This document shows, piece by piece, positions 10,565-21,427 of a stretch of 64,000 nt of DNA (position 1 is the stretch's first letter; each line of letters starts with the position of its first letter). The translations under genes were made by a program, and so were the position numbers. Source of the stretch: Physcomitrium patens (lineage: Eukaryota; Streptophyta; Bryopsida; Funariales; Funariaceae); NCBI RefSeq assembly GCF_000002425.4, contig NC_037254.1:25925679-25989678 (forward strand), read 5' to 3'. The notes beneath the pieces are model-generated. The model was not told where the DNA came from. It was given only the letters and a program-made list of their open reading frames with translations, and did no database searches.

Positions 10565-13500
10565 GGACCGTGCGGCTGGAATCTTGTACAACTTCTAATG
10601 AAGGTCCTATCCTCTCCTCAGAACCATCTCCTTGTTTTATAATAGATGTGCGTTTAGGACCTAATAATTACAAAGCCTCTGCCTTGGTAGATTCAGGAGC
10701 CTCATCTTGTTTTTTAGATGAAGAATTTGCTAGATGTCATAGAATATCATTAATACAAAAAACTAAACCTGTACACGTAGAAGTCATAGATGGTCGTCCG
10801 TTGTCTTCTGGAGATGTAACTCACGAAACACTTCCTGTAGATGTAGTAATAAATGGTCATAGTAGTTGCGTAATTTTTAATATAATTAGATCTCCCTCTA
10901 ATCCAGTTATTTTAGGCTTATCATGGTTAGAAAAGTATAATCCTCGAATAGATTGGATTTCTCGTAAACTTGATTTTCCTCAGAGCATTAGTAACAGTTC
11001 TATTAATCAAGTAAAAAACCATGAGTCTAGTATAGTAAAACCCGCACTTATAGGTGCAAAAGCATTTATACACGCAGCAAAAGAAGGATCAACTTTTGCT
11101 ATTTATGCTGCACCTATTTCTGAAAGCGTAAAGACTTCAAGTGGCATTCCAAGTCAATATCAGGATTATCAAGACGTTTTTGAGAAAAAGAATGCAGATA
11201 TTCTTCCTGAGCATCGCCCATACGATTGTTCAATCGATCTCAAGGAAGGAACTCTGCCACCATTTGGACCAATTTACAGTTTATCGCAAGATGAGTTGGC
11301 TGAACTCAAGACATATATTGACGAGAATTTAGCAAAGAATTTCATACGCCATTCAAAATCTCCAGCAGGAGCTCCAATTTTATTCGTAAAGAAAAAAGAT
11401 GGATCTTTACGAATGTGTGTTGACTATCGAGGACTCAACAAGATCACAATCAAGAACAGGTATCCATTACCTTTGATATCAGGACTCCTTGACCAGTTGA
11501 ATCAAGCTAAGATCTATACAAAAATAGATCTAAGAGGAGCATATAATCTAGTACGGATCAAAGAAGGAGATGAATGGAAGACTGCGTTTCGAACCAAGTA
11601 CGGGCATTTTGAATATAATGTCATGCCTTTTGGACTCACGAATGCACCAGCTGCTTTTCAACATCTCATGAATGATGTATTTCGTGAATTCTTAGACAAT
11701 TTTGTCGTCTGCTACCTAGACGATATCCTGATTTATTCTAAGAATGTTGAAGAACATGAAATACATGTTCGTCAAGTATTACAAAAACTCAGAGATGCAG
11801 GATTGTACGCCAAGATGGAAAAGTGTGTATTTCACACTACTCAAGTTGACTTTTTAGGATACATCATTTCAAATGATGGTCTTATGATGGATTCTAAGAA
11901 AGTCCAAACAATCATGGATTGGAAGATTCCAAAGACTGTAAGAGATGTCCAATGTTTCTTGGGATTTGCCAATTACTATCGGATCTTCATCAAAGATTTC
12001 TCACGAGTTGCAGCTCCACTTACACGCTTGACTAGTAAAGATAAATTCCAATGGAATCAAGAAGCGGAAGCAGCATTTGAAGCCTTGAAGACATCGTTTG
12101 TCTCTGCACCAGTCTTATATCGTGTTGACTTTTCCAAGGTATTTTTTATGGAAACAGATGCATCGGATTTTGCCTTGGGTGCAGTTTTATCACAAATGGG
12201 AACAGATGACAAACTTCATCCGATAGCTTTTCATTCAAGAAAATTCTCAGCAGCCGAGATCAATTATGAGATCCACGATAAAGAACTTCTTGCAATCGTG
12301 GATTCCTTTCAAGAATGGCATCATTATTTAGAAGGTGCTTCTAGTCCAGTCACTGTATATACAGATCACAAGAACCTCGAGTATTTCATGTCAGCACGCG
12401 TGTTGAATCGTCGTCAAGCTCGTTGGAGTATGTCTTTGTCAAGATTCGACTTCATTATCACTTATCGGCCAGGAAAACAACAAGGTTTGTCCGATGCCTT
12501 GTCTAGACGTTCTTATTTTGCACCAAAAGAAGGAGATGCAGCTTTTGAGCAACAAAGAACGGTCCTCTTGAAACCGGAGCAATTTCATCTCCGAGCAGTG
12601 AAATCAACATTGACTGTTGATTCAACTTTTCTCAAGCAAATCCAGTCCAGTATGTCCTCAGACCCTCTTGTTCATGATATCGAGAATAATTCTTCCAAGT
12701 CTCATGATTCTTCTAAGTTCGAGTTCAAGAATAATCTATTATATTTTGAAGGACGCCTATATGTTCCAGAAGGAGAAGCACGTTTACGTGTTCTTCAAGC
12801 ACGTCATGACTTTCCAGCAGCAGGGCACTTTGGATATAATAAGACTCTGGAACTCATATCAAGAGATTTTTGGTGGCCACAAATGTGGAAGTCAGTCAAA
12901 GACTTTGTACAATCATGTGATATTTGTTCAAGATCAAAAATTCCTCGACATCGACCTTACGGACTTCTTCAGCCATTACCTATACCAGAACAACCATGGT
13001 CTTCTGTTTCTATGGATTTCATCACAGATCTTCCAAACTCAAGATCTTATGATTCTATATTTGTGATAGTAGATCGTTTCACCAAGATGGCACATTTTAT
13101 GCCATGTACAAAATCTATCACAGGTGAAGAAACAGCTAAGCTTTTCATTGATAATATCTATCGCTATCATGGATTACCTAAAGATATCATATCAGATAGG
13201 GGAACTCAATTTGTGTCGAGATTCTGGAGGACTCTTTTCAAGATTTTAAAAGTGGACATAAAGCTATCTTCAGCTTTCCATCCTCAAACTGATGGACAAA
13301 CAGAGCGCGTAAACCAAGTCTTGGAACAGTATTTAAGGTGTACCATCAACTACCAACAAGATGATTGGACAAACCTTTTGCCATTGGCAGAGTTTGCTTA
13401 TAATAATACGGTACATTCCTCCACGCAACAAACACCTTTCTTTGCCAATTATGGCTATCATCCACAACTTGATACTTTTGATTTTTCAAAAGTTGATAAT

Positions 13501-14058
13501 CCTACAGTAGAAGATATGGCAAATCGGTTGTCAGAGTTACATGCAATAATGAAGGCGCAGTTGAAGAAAGCTCAAGAACGACAAAAGATAAATGCAGATG
13601 TATATCGTAAAGAGCAACCACAACTCAACGTGGGTGATAAGGTATGGCTACTTCGTCGCAATATCAAGACCACTCGACCTTGTGACAAATTGGACTATCG
13701 TAGGCTTGGCCCCTTTTCTGTTTCTGAACAGATCAACCCAGTTGCATATCGGTTACATCTACCGGAGTCAATGAAGATCCATCCTGTATTCCACGTGTCT
13801 CTTCTTGAACCATATAAGACAGTGGATATACAAGGAAGAAGACAAATGCCACCGCCTCCTATAGAAGTAGATAATAATGAAGAATTTGAGGTGGAAGAGA
13901 TATTAGACTCAAGGCGGCGCCGAAATAAGCTGGAATATCTTGTTCATTGGTGCGGATATGATATTAGTGAGCGCACATGGGAGCCATCCAGGAATCTAGC
14001 AAATGCATCAGCTAAAGTCAAAGTTTTTCATCAACGACATCCATCAAAACCAAGATGA
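10474..14058 (+). CDS. pol: Pol polyprotein of Ty3/gypsy chromovirus, intact
   Basis: The 1,194 codons have no interruption. Domains in order: aspartic protease with DSGA at residues 73-76; reverse transcriptase with YLDD at 414-417; RNase H with acidic residues near Asp562 and Asp631 (YTDHKNLEYF); integrase zinc-binding His778, His785, Cys815, Cys818; integrase catalytic triad Asp848, Asp908, Glu944 with 35 residues between the last two; and a C-terminal chromodomain at about 1,138-1,190 (EYLVHWCGYDISERTWEP). Pol lies -1 relative to the 3' part of gag and overlaps it by 91 bp, so expression by -1 frameshifting is likely. The ATG at 10,474 may not be a true start. All key catalytic residues are present, so this Pol could act on other copies. 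Confidence 0.95.
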   Translation: MSKEATQLQNEEYGCQRRQYVRKRVRPATIGTVRLESCTTSNEGPILSSEPSPCFIIDVRLGPNNYKASALVDSGASSCFLDEEFARCHRISLIQKTKPVHVEVIDGRPLSSGDVTHETLPVDVVINGHSSCVIFNIIRSPSNPVILGLSWLEKYNPRIDWISRKLDFPQSISNSSINQVKNHESSIVKPALIGAKAFIHAAKEGSTFAIYAAPISESVKTSSGIPSQYQDYQDVFEKKNADILPEHRPYDCSIDLKEGTLPPFGPIYSLSQDELAELKTYIDENLAKNFIRHSKSPAGAPILFVKKKDGSLRMCVDYRGLNKITIKNRYPLPLISGLLDQLNQAKIYTKIDLRGAYNLVRIKEGDEWKTAFRTKYGHFEYNVMPFGLTNAPAAFQHLMNDVFREFLDNFVVCYLDDILIYSKNVEEHEIHVRQVLQKLRDAGLYAKMEKCVFHTTQVDFLGYIISNDGLMMDSKKVQTIMDWKIPKTVRDVQCFLGFANYYRIFIKDFSRVAAPLTRLTSKDKFQWNQEAEAAFEALKTSFVSAPVLYRVDFSKVFFMETDASDFALGAVLSQMGTDDKLHPIAFHSRKFSAAEINYEIHDKELLAIVDSFQEWHHYLEGASSPVTVYTDHKNLEYFMSARVLNRRQARWSMSLSRFDFIITYRPGKQQGLSDALSRRSYFAPKEGDAAFEQQRTVLLKPEQFHLRAVKSTLTVDSTFLKQIQSSMSSDPLVHDIENNSSKSHDSSKFEFKNNLLYFEGRLYVPEGEARLRVLQARHDFPAAGHFGYNKTLELISRDFWWPQMWKSVKDFVQSCDICSRSKIPRHRPYGLLQPLPIPEQPWSSVSMDFITDLPNSRSYDSIFVIVDRFTKMAHFMPCTKSITGEETAKLFIDNIYRYHGLPKDIISDRGTQFVSRFWRTLFKILKVDIKLSSAFHPQTDGQTERVNQVLEQYLRCTINYQQDDWTNLLPLAEFAYNNTVHSSTQQTPFFANYGYHPQLDTFDFSKVDNPTVEDMANRLSELHAIMKAQLKKAQERQKINADVYRKEQPQLNVGDKVWLLRRNIKTTRPCDKLDYRRLGPFSVSEQINPVAYRLHLPESMKIHPVFHVSLLEPYKTVDIQGRRQMPPPPIEVDNNEEFEVEEILDSRRRRNKLEYLVHWCGYDISERTWEPSRNLANASAKVKVFHQRHPSKPR

Positions 14059-14153
14059 AAACCTCTCTTATAAAAGAGACAAGATTGAGGCAAGATAAAA
14101 TTCAATTTCCTATCCTTGTTTGTAACTTCTTTGCATTTTGTGATGCTAATTAG

Positions 14154-14576
14154 ATGGAGAGCCAACAACCAGCGGATTCAACTCAAGAACCTTCGTTTGC
14201 TGACTTACCGGATGAGACATTGCGATTGTCACAACCTTCAAGACGACGCAACCGAGATGAAGACCCTCAAGAACGACATGTTCTTCCTCGAATAGATGGT
14301 GAGATACAACGCGTTTGGTATCACGACCTTGGAAGAGATTCTCGATGTTTGGTGATATTATTGGAGATAGGAACGACTCCTAATGGTGTTTCAAATGTAT
14401 TATTTGAAGGAAGTTATGAAGGCCTCAACAGTGATCAAATAACAGGGTAGTCTTCTCGCCCTGGAATGGGACACTATCGATGGCTAAGAGGACCCATCAA
14501 CTATCTTCGAAGAGAACAAAGATCAGAGTATGTAGCAAATACAATTCGCCGCATATTAGATTTTCTCAATATATAA
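14154..14576 (+). pseudogene. Extra ORF between pol and 3' LTR (140 codons, one stop)
   Basis: An ATG at 14,154 opens a frame reaching TAA at 14,574-14,576, broken only by TAG at 14,448-14,450 (codon 99). The N-terminal half is polar and acidic with an Arg-rich patch (PSRRRNRDEDPQERH). The second half has VWYHDLGRDSRCLVILLEIG and, after the stop, GMGHYRWLRGPINYLRREQ. Standard gypsy elements end at integrase or chromodomain, so this is an additional frame of unknown function. It is not an envelope protein: there is no signal peptide or membrane segment. I cannot match it to a family. Confidence 0.55.
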
Positions 14577-14603
14577 TCACCGCTCCTCGTGGAACTCGTC
14601 CCT

Positions 14604-14614
14604 AGAAGGGGGGG
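14604..14614 (+). promoter_or_regulatory. Polypurine tract
   Basis: AGAAGGGGGGG ends three bases before the TGTCACGG start of the 3' LTR. This is the expected place for the plus-strand primer. Confidence 0.85.
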
Positions 14615-14617
14615 TAA

Positions 14618-15157
14618 TGTCACGGACATACATATAATTACCTATATGAATAGATAAAAGTATGTAAAAGTAGATAAAAGTAGGTTAATTGTGTAATATC
14701 TTCTAGAGAAGCTTCTTAGAAGCTTCATAGACGCTGCTTTGACTTTATAGGAGTCTATAGTTGACTTTTAGGTTAGAAACTTGGTCAACAAGTTAGCCAT
14801 GTGCCACACATGTTGGAAGCTTAAAGATTAAGCTAACTACGTGGTCCATCCATAGAAAACTTGCCTTACAAGCAAAGGCATGTGGCCTAGAAAGTCAACA
14901 TATATTGGAGGTCTTATAGAACATCGCCACGTGGCTTCTAGTTAGATAGTATATATAGAGGCAAGAGTGAAGCCCTCTTCACTCTTGTCAACTCCTTTCT
15001 TGCTTCTAGTCTAGTTTCAAGGGTCTCTAGTTTTCTTGTATTTTGGCAATAGCCATTCCAGTTTCTTTCTTAATATACATATTTCTATTTTGTCCTATTT
15101 CTTTTTGAGAAAAGTCTCACTTACTCTTTAGCTTTCATCGAGTTCTTGTCCTTGACA
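14618..15157 (+). repeat. 3' LTR, young gypsy family 1 (540 bp)
   Basis: It runs TGTCACGG to CCTTGACA and is followed by the target duplication CTACG. It retains GAAGCTTCTTAGAAGCTTC (two GAAGCTTC palindromes) at about 14,707-14,725, which the 5' LTR has lost. Confidence 0.95.
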
Positions 15158-18100
15158 CTACGACCAACAATTGGTGCTGAAAGTAGATATGCATCAATCA
15201 TAATGAATCTTTGAAAGATATGTTTAATGTATGTTGGTTGATAAAGAAAAATATTACAATCTTTGAGATATACAACCTAGAGACCAATATAAAAAGTTGA
15301 ATCTCTTAGTAATTTCATTTCAACTTCACAAACAAAGATGTTAGTAGCTAAATCCTAAACCCTAAACCCTAAACCTCATGGATACTAAATTTTTATGTAT
15401 TGCAAATAATACATACAAATTTAGTATCCATGAGGTTAAAATTATCAACATTTACTCCAATGATTACAAATCTATTTTTGTCTTATTTGATAAACAAACA
15501 AGAAATCAATGGATCACTTACAAAATTATTCATAATTAAATAATCTTGTAAATACTGATATCAAATGTATCCAAATTATTTTAGGTCATACAAGGCTCAT
15601 TATAGTTTGACACCACTGTATTATTTCAAAGGAAGATTATAGAAATTTCTTATTTCTAAGCTAGGTGGTACATATATGTATATGACTGCATCAAGAGAAT
15701 CATATAAATACTTAGTCACTATGTCCATGAAATGCATCTCAAGGGCAACATATACTATGATTCCAATAATATATCAAAAAGTGATTGAGTCCATAATTGA
15801 AAAGTGTGTGGACTTATAATCAATCCCAAATCATTGTGTAAAATCTTGAGCAACAAGATAAGCTTTATAGCGAGTTACGTAACCCTAAGCATCATGCTTT
15901 TGTACCAATACCATCTTATACTCCTCATGGGAGGAGATGAGAGTATTCATAGTTGGACCAAAAACTTTTCTCTTATGCAAAGAAGCATATTCTACTGTAG
16001 TAGCAGCTTTCTACTTTAACCAATCAAGGTAGTACATCACTTCCTTAATAGTTCTTAATTCAAGATTCTCTTCTTCACAAGAAAGAGCTTTTGTAATCAT
16101 TTATGCAAAATTTTCATCTACTCCAATAGATTGTCTATTCCAAATATCATCTATATTACAATATATAATAGATAATTTTATATTCAACTTGGTCTTATTC
16201 CTTTTAATCTCAAGGATCTCCCTTATAGGAGAAGAAGAGACAATTTTCATTGATCGAACATTAGTAATTGATGGTCCCGCAAGGTTGATAATGGTTTTAA
16301 TAGAAATAATATTATTCTCAATAGAATCATTCATTGTCATGGCCGTCTTCTTATATGGGGCTTTATCTAATCTATAAGTTCTCTTTATTGTTGATATCAC
16401 AACTTGAGTTGTAATAGTCAATAGTACTGCAATGCGAGTAGGTGCATTTTGAGCCTCATTAATAAGAACTCTAGTAATTTGTGGCACATCATTAAAACCA
16501 TTAAGTGTCTAGTCTGGGATCTTCTTCAAATGCAAGATCTTTGCAACCTTAATCTGAGTCAGAGATGTTCTAGGATTAGGATTTATTGTTAATATCTCTT
16601 GTATCTTAAATATAAAAATCTTAATACTTTGTTGATCAGCAACTCTTTTTTGAAGATATGGAAATACATTCTCTTCAAAATGATAATTAATAAAACATGT
16701 ACATAACAATATACCTAATGATGGATCAACAAAACGGATAATATTTAATGAGTCAAATCCAATATAAATATCTTCATGTCAATAAGTTTGAATAGTAAGT
16801 CATTGGAGTTCTGGTACTTGAATCCTAACACATCAACCAAATATTTGTAAGTGAGAGACATTGAAAATTTAACTTGAAAGGAGCTCATGTGGTAAAGAAG
16901 TTTTAAGAAAGGAAGGACGAAGGTAAATTAATGCTACAACATATAAAACTACATGGTCTCATATAGATATAAGTAAATTTGCATGAAGGAGAAGTGGCTA
17001 GGTAATGAGTTGAATGCGTTTGATGAATGACTCTACAAGTCCATTCTGAGCATGTTCATATGAAACACAATAAATCAACTCAATTCTTGTTGTAGTACAA
17101 TAATCTTCAAAAGATTTTGATCCAAATTCTTTGGCATTGTCCATGCATAATGTCTTGATAGGATAATCAAAGAAACGTGCCCAAAAAAAAATAAGTGTAG
17201 AAAGAAGATTAGCAAAAATCATGTTTTGTGTTGATAGCAATGAAACATGTGATTGCTTACTTGATGCATCAATAAGGATAAAAAAATAATGAAATAATGT
17301 GATCAATAGATTGATAGGACCACAATTGTATCCATATAGGCATTCAGACATTGAAAGTAATTTCCACGAGAGTTTCTAGACTGAAGGTCAAACAATCATT
17401 TTGCCTTACATGCATGCATGCCATAATTTTAGAAAATCTATATTTTTAATCCTTAAATTATATACAATTAAATATGGAATTATCTTTCTAAATTAAATAG
17501 ATCTTAGATGTCCCAATTACCTATGCCAAAGAAAAACGCGACTCTCATTGGTAGATGATACAAAAGAAGATATAGTTGAAGGCTGGATTGCAATCTGATA
17601 TAAGCTACTTACAATAGCAAAGTATTTTTCAACAATTTTGTTGTTCTTTGAAAGAACCAAAGCCTCTTGCTTATCTTGAATAGTAATCAAGAGGTCGAAA
17701 CCATAAGCACTGACATCTTGGTAGCTAATCAATCTCTAAGGTGTAGAGGGAGCAAACATCGCATGTTTGCATTTAATGATGGAGCCCTTAGGCAATATTA
17801 CTATTGTTGGTCCCTCTTGAGAACAAAATGCATTTACTCCAACTATAGTCATTAAAGTTCTAATATGCCAAGTTGAAGATTCATCAATAGTAAGAAAAAA
17901 TCATCTATCCTACAAGATAGTATGTGTTGTTGCAGAGTCAATGAATGTATCATATAACTCATTAATAGAGGTTCTTCTAGTCATATATGCCTCCAAATCA
18001 TCAATTCCAAAGGAATCCATGCACACGTCTATGGTGTGAACTTCACAAGTTTCAGCTTAGAGCTTCTTGTTCTCTTAGAACATCTTTACAAAATATTCAA

Positions 18101-18360
18101 AAGTCCAACATGTATGTACTAAATGTCTAAATATGCCACACTTGTGATAAGGATATGTCTCCAACTTGTGTTTTCTACTTTGATTAGTGGTGGAATATTT
18201 ATTCTTATCATATAAATGATGATAGTTACAACCATAATTGCTTTGGTACTTATAAACACCTTTTCCATGTTTTTGCTGCTTGTTCTTAGATTGTGACACA
18301 TTAGTTGCATGAGACTCTTGAATCATAGTTCTAGGTGGACGAGTCTTTGTATTACTCATG
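15158..18360 (-). mobile_element. Copia-A, 5' part: gag to RT (decayed)
   Basis: Minus-strand reading gives a Ty1/copia order from high to low coordinates. A gag remnant with a degraded zinc knuckle (KCGIFRHLVHTC) is at 18,075-18,359. The pre-integrase region is at 17,517-17,732. The integrase core at 16,998-17,351 has LCMDNAKEFGS and NGLVESFIKRIQ. An Ile/Lys-rich linker is at 16,101-16,487. Reverse transcriptase segments follow from about 16.06 to 15.16 kb (TRYKAYLVAQDFTQ, IDYKSTHFSIMDS). Many stops and shifts are present. The right-hand boundary near 18.36-18.42 kb adjoins a gypsy family-2 LTR. No copia LTR could be identified. Confidence 0.85.
15348..15437. repeat. Short telomeric tract plus long hairpin inside copia-A
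   Basis: CTAAATC followed by three CTAAACC units (15,348-15,375) runs directly into an inverted repeat. The arms are 15,372-15,400 and 15,409-15,437, each 29 nt, with one mismatch, around a loop of about 8 nt. The arms begin AACCTCATGGATACTAAATT. The tract interrupts the RT region of copia-A. It looks like a filler insertion or a tiny foldback element. Confidence 0.8.
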
Positions 18361-18419
18361 AAGAGTTCACTCTACTTTCCAGCAAAAACTAAATGGAACA
18401 TTAGTTCAAATGTTAAAGA

Positions 18420-19280
18420 CATATACTAGAAAGTTGTGAAAGATTCTAGAAGGTTGTAGAGAAGCTTTGTAATTTGTAGAAACTACTTGAGAAGTTTTCA
18501 AGCTTGTGGAAGCTACTTGAGAAGTTTTCTAGATTGTAGTATATATAAGAGTTGAGACTGAGGAGATCCTCAATCTCGACAACACATCTTTTGGAGCTCG
18601 AATTCACCTATCTAATATTGTTTTTGTAGTTATTTGACTAATTTGGTTCTTGCCAATTTTCCTTGAGTTTTTTATTTAGATTTCTAATCAATATTTTGAA
18701 TCTGAGATAGTTTGTCGAGACTATAGTCATCCTTCATATTAGAGCTAGTTTCTTCTTGTTAGAGTGTGGATTACCTCTCTGTTTGAAGGTGGTGGCATTG
18801 TAGATGTTGTAGATTACCCTCGTCTAAACTAATATTTCTTGTATTGTAATATTGGAGTCTTATCTTTCTTAGAAAAAGTGGATTACCGCTCTTCTTGAAG
18901 ATTTTAAGGCATTTTAGAGTTTGTGAAGTATCCTACTCTGATCGAATATTACCTTCTCATCGAGTTATTTCTTTCCTTCTATTAGAATTGTCAGAGGTCA
19001 AGGTATAAATATGACTTGAAGTTTAAAGTCCAAGTTGGATGCCATTATGAATGTTCTTATTACGTTATCAGAGAAAATTATAGAGATTAAAGGAATCATT
19101 GCAAGACTTCATAATGATGGAACATCTGAGATGGCACAATTGAAGTTTCATTAATTTCAAACTTTAACATCTAGAGTAGAAATTTGCCTCTAGTTCAACA
19201 AAGACTGTTGGTCTTACAACAAAGGAACTCTAAATTAACGTTCCAGACAAGTTTGATAGTACATGTTCCAAGTTTTGAAG
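18420..19280 (+). mobile_element. Gypsy family 2 fragment: LTR, leader and gag start
   Basis: 18,420-18,700 matches, inverted, the LTR-like segment at 43,840-44,105. Shared features are repeated CTTGAGAAGTTTTC-like units, a TAGTATATATAAGAG TATA region and the GATCCTCAATCTC block. A leader follows with GTGGATTACC blocks. It resembles the family-1 leader in layout. A short gag-like start is present near 19.05 kb. Similarity stops at about 19,280, where TATAGGATTTAGGATTTAGG begins. No pol is present. Confidence 0.65.
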
Positions 19281-19789
19281 TATAGGATTTAGGATTTAGG
19301 ATTACATGGATATTCTTGATTTTTGAGCATCAATATGTTTAGATTTTGACTTGACCTACATACCTTTTATGGTATGTAGGATTTAAAATGGTATAATTCT
19401 TCTTTTGTACATATCATAGTTTGAGAGATATAACTACTTTGACTTGGACTTTAGGATTTTGATTTTTGTCATAAAAAGATTTTTAAAATTTTTAGAAAGT
19501 CCATTGGGTCCATTTGGGGATCACCTATTCTAAATATATGCTTGAAGTTTTCAAAAAGTACATACATTTGGAAATATTAAGTATTTGACTACTTTGACTT
19601 TTGAGGTAATTTTGCATATGAATAGGAAATTTTGAGTTTTAATTAGACGTTTTCTTCTATTTCAAGGGTCTAAAAATGTAGTGGTGGATTTGAAATCTTA
19701 TATATGTTTTTTGATTTTGAGATATAAGGCATTTGACTTGATACAATTTCTGTTGATTTTTTTTATACTTTGACTTTTTGAAGTTTTTA
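19281..19789. other. A+T-rich sequence headed by telomere-like motif
   Basis: It starts with TAGGATTTAGGATTTAGGATTAC (19,283-19,305) and continues as T-rich sequence without coding capacity up to the left LTR of copia-B. The sequence right of copia-B (24,424 on) has similar composition and may be its continuation. Confidence 0.5.
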
Positions 19790-19790
19790 T

Positions 19791-20088
19791 TGAAGAATAA
19801 CAAGTACTTGTTTGGTTACAATTACATAAAGTTTAAGCATAGTATGTTGCTAATAGTAAAAAGATAATAAAGAAATAAAGTAAGTTATTGTGGTGGTATT
19901 GAGGCTTTAGTAAGATGAGGTAGAAATGGATGTAATATCAAATGGATGGAAGTTGCCTCGTTGGTGCGCAAACCACCACCTATAAGTAAAGAATGTTAGA
20001 AGTAAGAGATATCTTCCTCCACACTTCTATTAGAGTGCAATCCTTGCTGATGCTTAGTGTTTGTAGCCTTTAGACTTCTTTTTCTTCA
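19791..20088 (+). repeat. 5' LTR of copia-B
   Basis: It is bounded by TGAAGAA and TTCTTCA, which are perfect inverted termini. It is highly similar to 24,124-24,423 (blocks GTTTAAGCATAGTATGTTGCTAATAG and AAATGGATGTAATATCAAATGG). Several substitutions and small indels separate the two. I do not see a matching target duplication outside them. Confidence 0.85.
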
Positions 20089-20638
20089 ATAGATTATGGG
20101 CCCACTCACATTTGCTTGAGTGTCTTTTGAAGTTCTTTGAGGTATTTTTTGTAAGTGTGAAAAAGATCAAGTTGTTGTTGCTGATGTTAGGCATTGGAAG
20201 TACCTAACTTTCAGATTCAGATCTACATCTAGATCTTGGTTTACTCTCACTTGTTGTTAAGAGCATTTTGGTGTTGTTGGTTAGTTTATCACATAAAGGA
20301 AAACTTTGCATTGTGATATTGCTGAGATAGATCCTTGGTGACCTTACTTTATAATTTCATATCCTAAAGTTGCTGATTGTCTTTAAAAGGCCTCTTTCGG
20401 TGTAGAGAGGTGATTTGTGAGTATAAGAGAGATATTTGAATGGCAATTTAGATTTGAAAAGGTCACCAGACTTGTGAGAAGTCTTAGAAGTGAAGTTGAG
20501 AGTGTTTATGAGAGTTAAAACACTAGTTTGTTCACAAAGAAGGATTTTGGGATTCTAAGGCAGCAAAACCTTTTTGCTGATTTTGGGAGCATTAGGACTT
20601 CTTCTTACAATCTTTTTTGATACAACTCTTCTTTAGAC

Positions 20639-21400
20639 ATGGCATCAAGTGAGGGTGAAGGATTGAGAGTCATTGAGAAGTTTAGAGGTAAAAATTTCTA
20701 CCATTGGAAGATCAAAATAGAGCTTTTGTTGGTATCTTTGGATCTTTGGGATATTGTAGATGAAAGTAAAGAGGCTCCAAGCAAAGATGCTGATATGAAG
20801 GAGAAGAAGGAGTTCAAACATCGTGAAAAGAAGGCTTTTGGATTGATTGCAATAAATGTAGATAAAGCCAACTTCTCTCTCATTATCTCTTGCAAAGGAC
20901 CAACGGAAGCATGGAAGACTCTTTGCAACATCTATGAGAACAAATACTTGTCCAACATCATTTATACAAGGAGGAAGTTCTTCACTTGCAAGATGGAAGA
21001 AGGTAAAGACCTCATAGCTCATGTCAATAAGGTAAAGGCTCTTACAAATCAACTAGCAATTGTTGACAAGCTTTTAGAAGAAAGTGATATTGTCATGACC
21101 TTGCTAATGAGCCTTCCTGAATCCTAAAACTACTTTATTGTGGCATTGGAGTCCATCAAAGTAAAAGAACTTACAATGGACTATGTGATGATAAGACTTG
21201 CCCATGAAGTAACCAAGAAAAAAGAAAAGGAGTCTTAAAGTAAAGTTTCAGTATTATATTCACGTCAAGGCAAGGGCAACTATCCAAATCAACGAGGTAA
21301 TGTCAAATCTTGCTTCATTTGTGGCAAAATAGGCCATTTTGCTCGAAATTGCTACAAAGGCAAAAAGATGAAGAAGGAGAATGCAAATAGTATGTAAGAC
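20639..21400 (+). pseudogene. Copia-B gag
   Basis: The frame opens at ATG 20,639 (MASSEGEGLRVIEKFRGKNF). It has the typical copia gag series: YHWKIKIELLL, EAWKTLCNIYE, FFTCKMEEGKDLIAHVNKV and SDIVMTLLMSLPES. A TAA at 21,125-21,127 interrupts it. The frame then resumes through the zinc knuckle CFICGKIGHFARNC at 21,311-21,352. Two more stops follow, near 21,236 and 21,396. Confidence 0.88.
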
Positions 21401-21427
21401 GAGTTTGGAGGACAAGATTATACATTC

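Larger units (their letters stand above)
8834..15157 (+). mobile_element. Young Ty3/gypsy chromovirus (family 1), nested in copia-A
   Basis: The element is about 6.3 kb. It has LTRs of 516 and 540 bp ending TGTCA..TGACA, a perfect CTACG target duplication, a gag region, an uninterrupted 1,194-codon pol (protease, RT, RNase H, integrase, chromodomain), an extra small ORF, and a polypurine tract before the 3' LTR. The chromodomain places it with plant chromoviruses. The LTRs differ by three substitutions that I can see and one 24-bp gap, so insertion was recent. Gag is broken by a frameshift and a stop, so this copy would need Gag from elsewhere to move. Two older relatives lie at 5.8 kb (plus) and 29.5-34.2 kb (minus). 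Confidence 0.95.

Noticed and set aside
14154..14576. Envelope-like gene
   Set aside because: No signal peptide, no hydrophobic segment and only about 140 codons.
16101..16487. 128-codon minus-strand ORF as a host gene
   Set aside because: It lies between copia-A integrase and RT and corresponds to the variable linker of that polyprotein.
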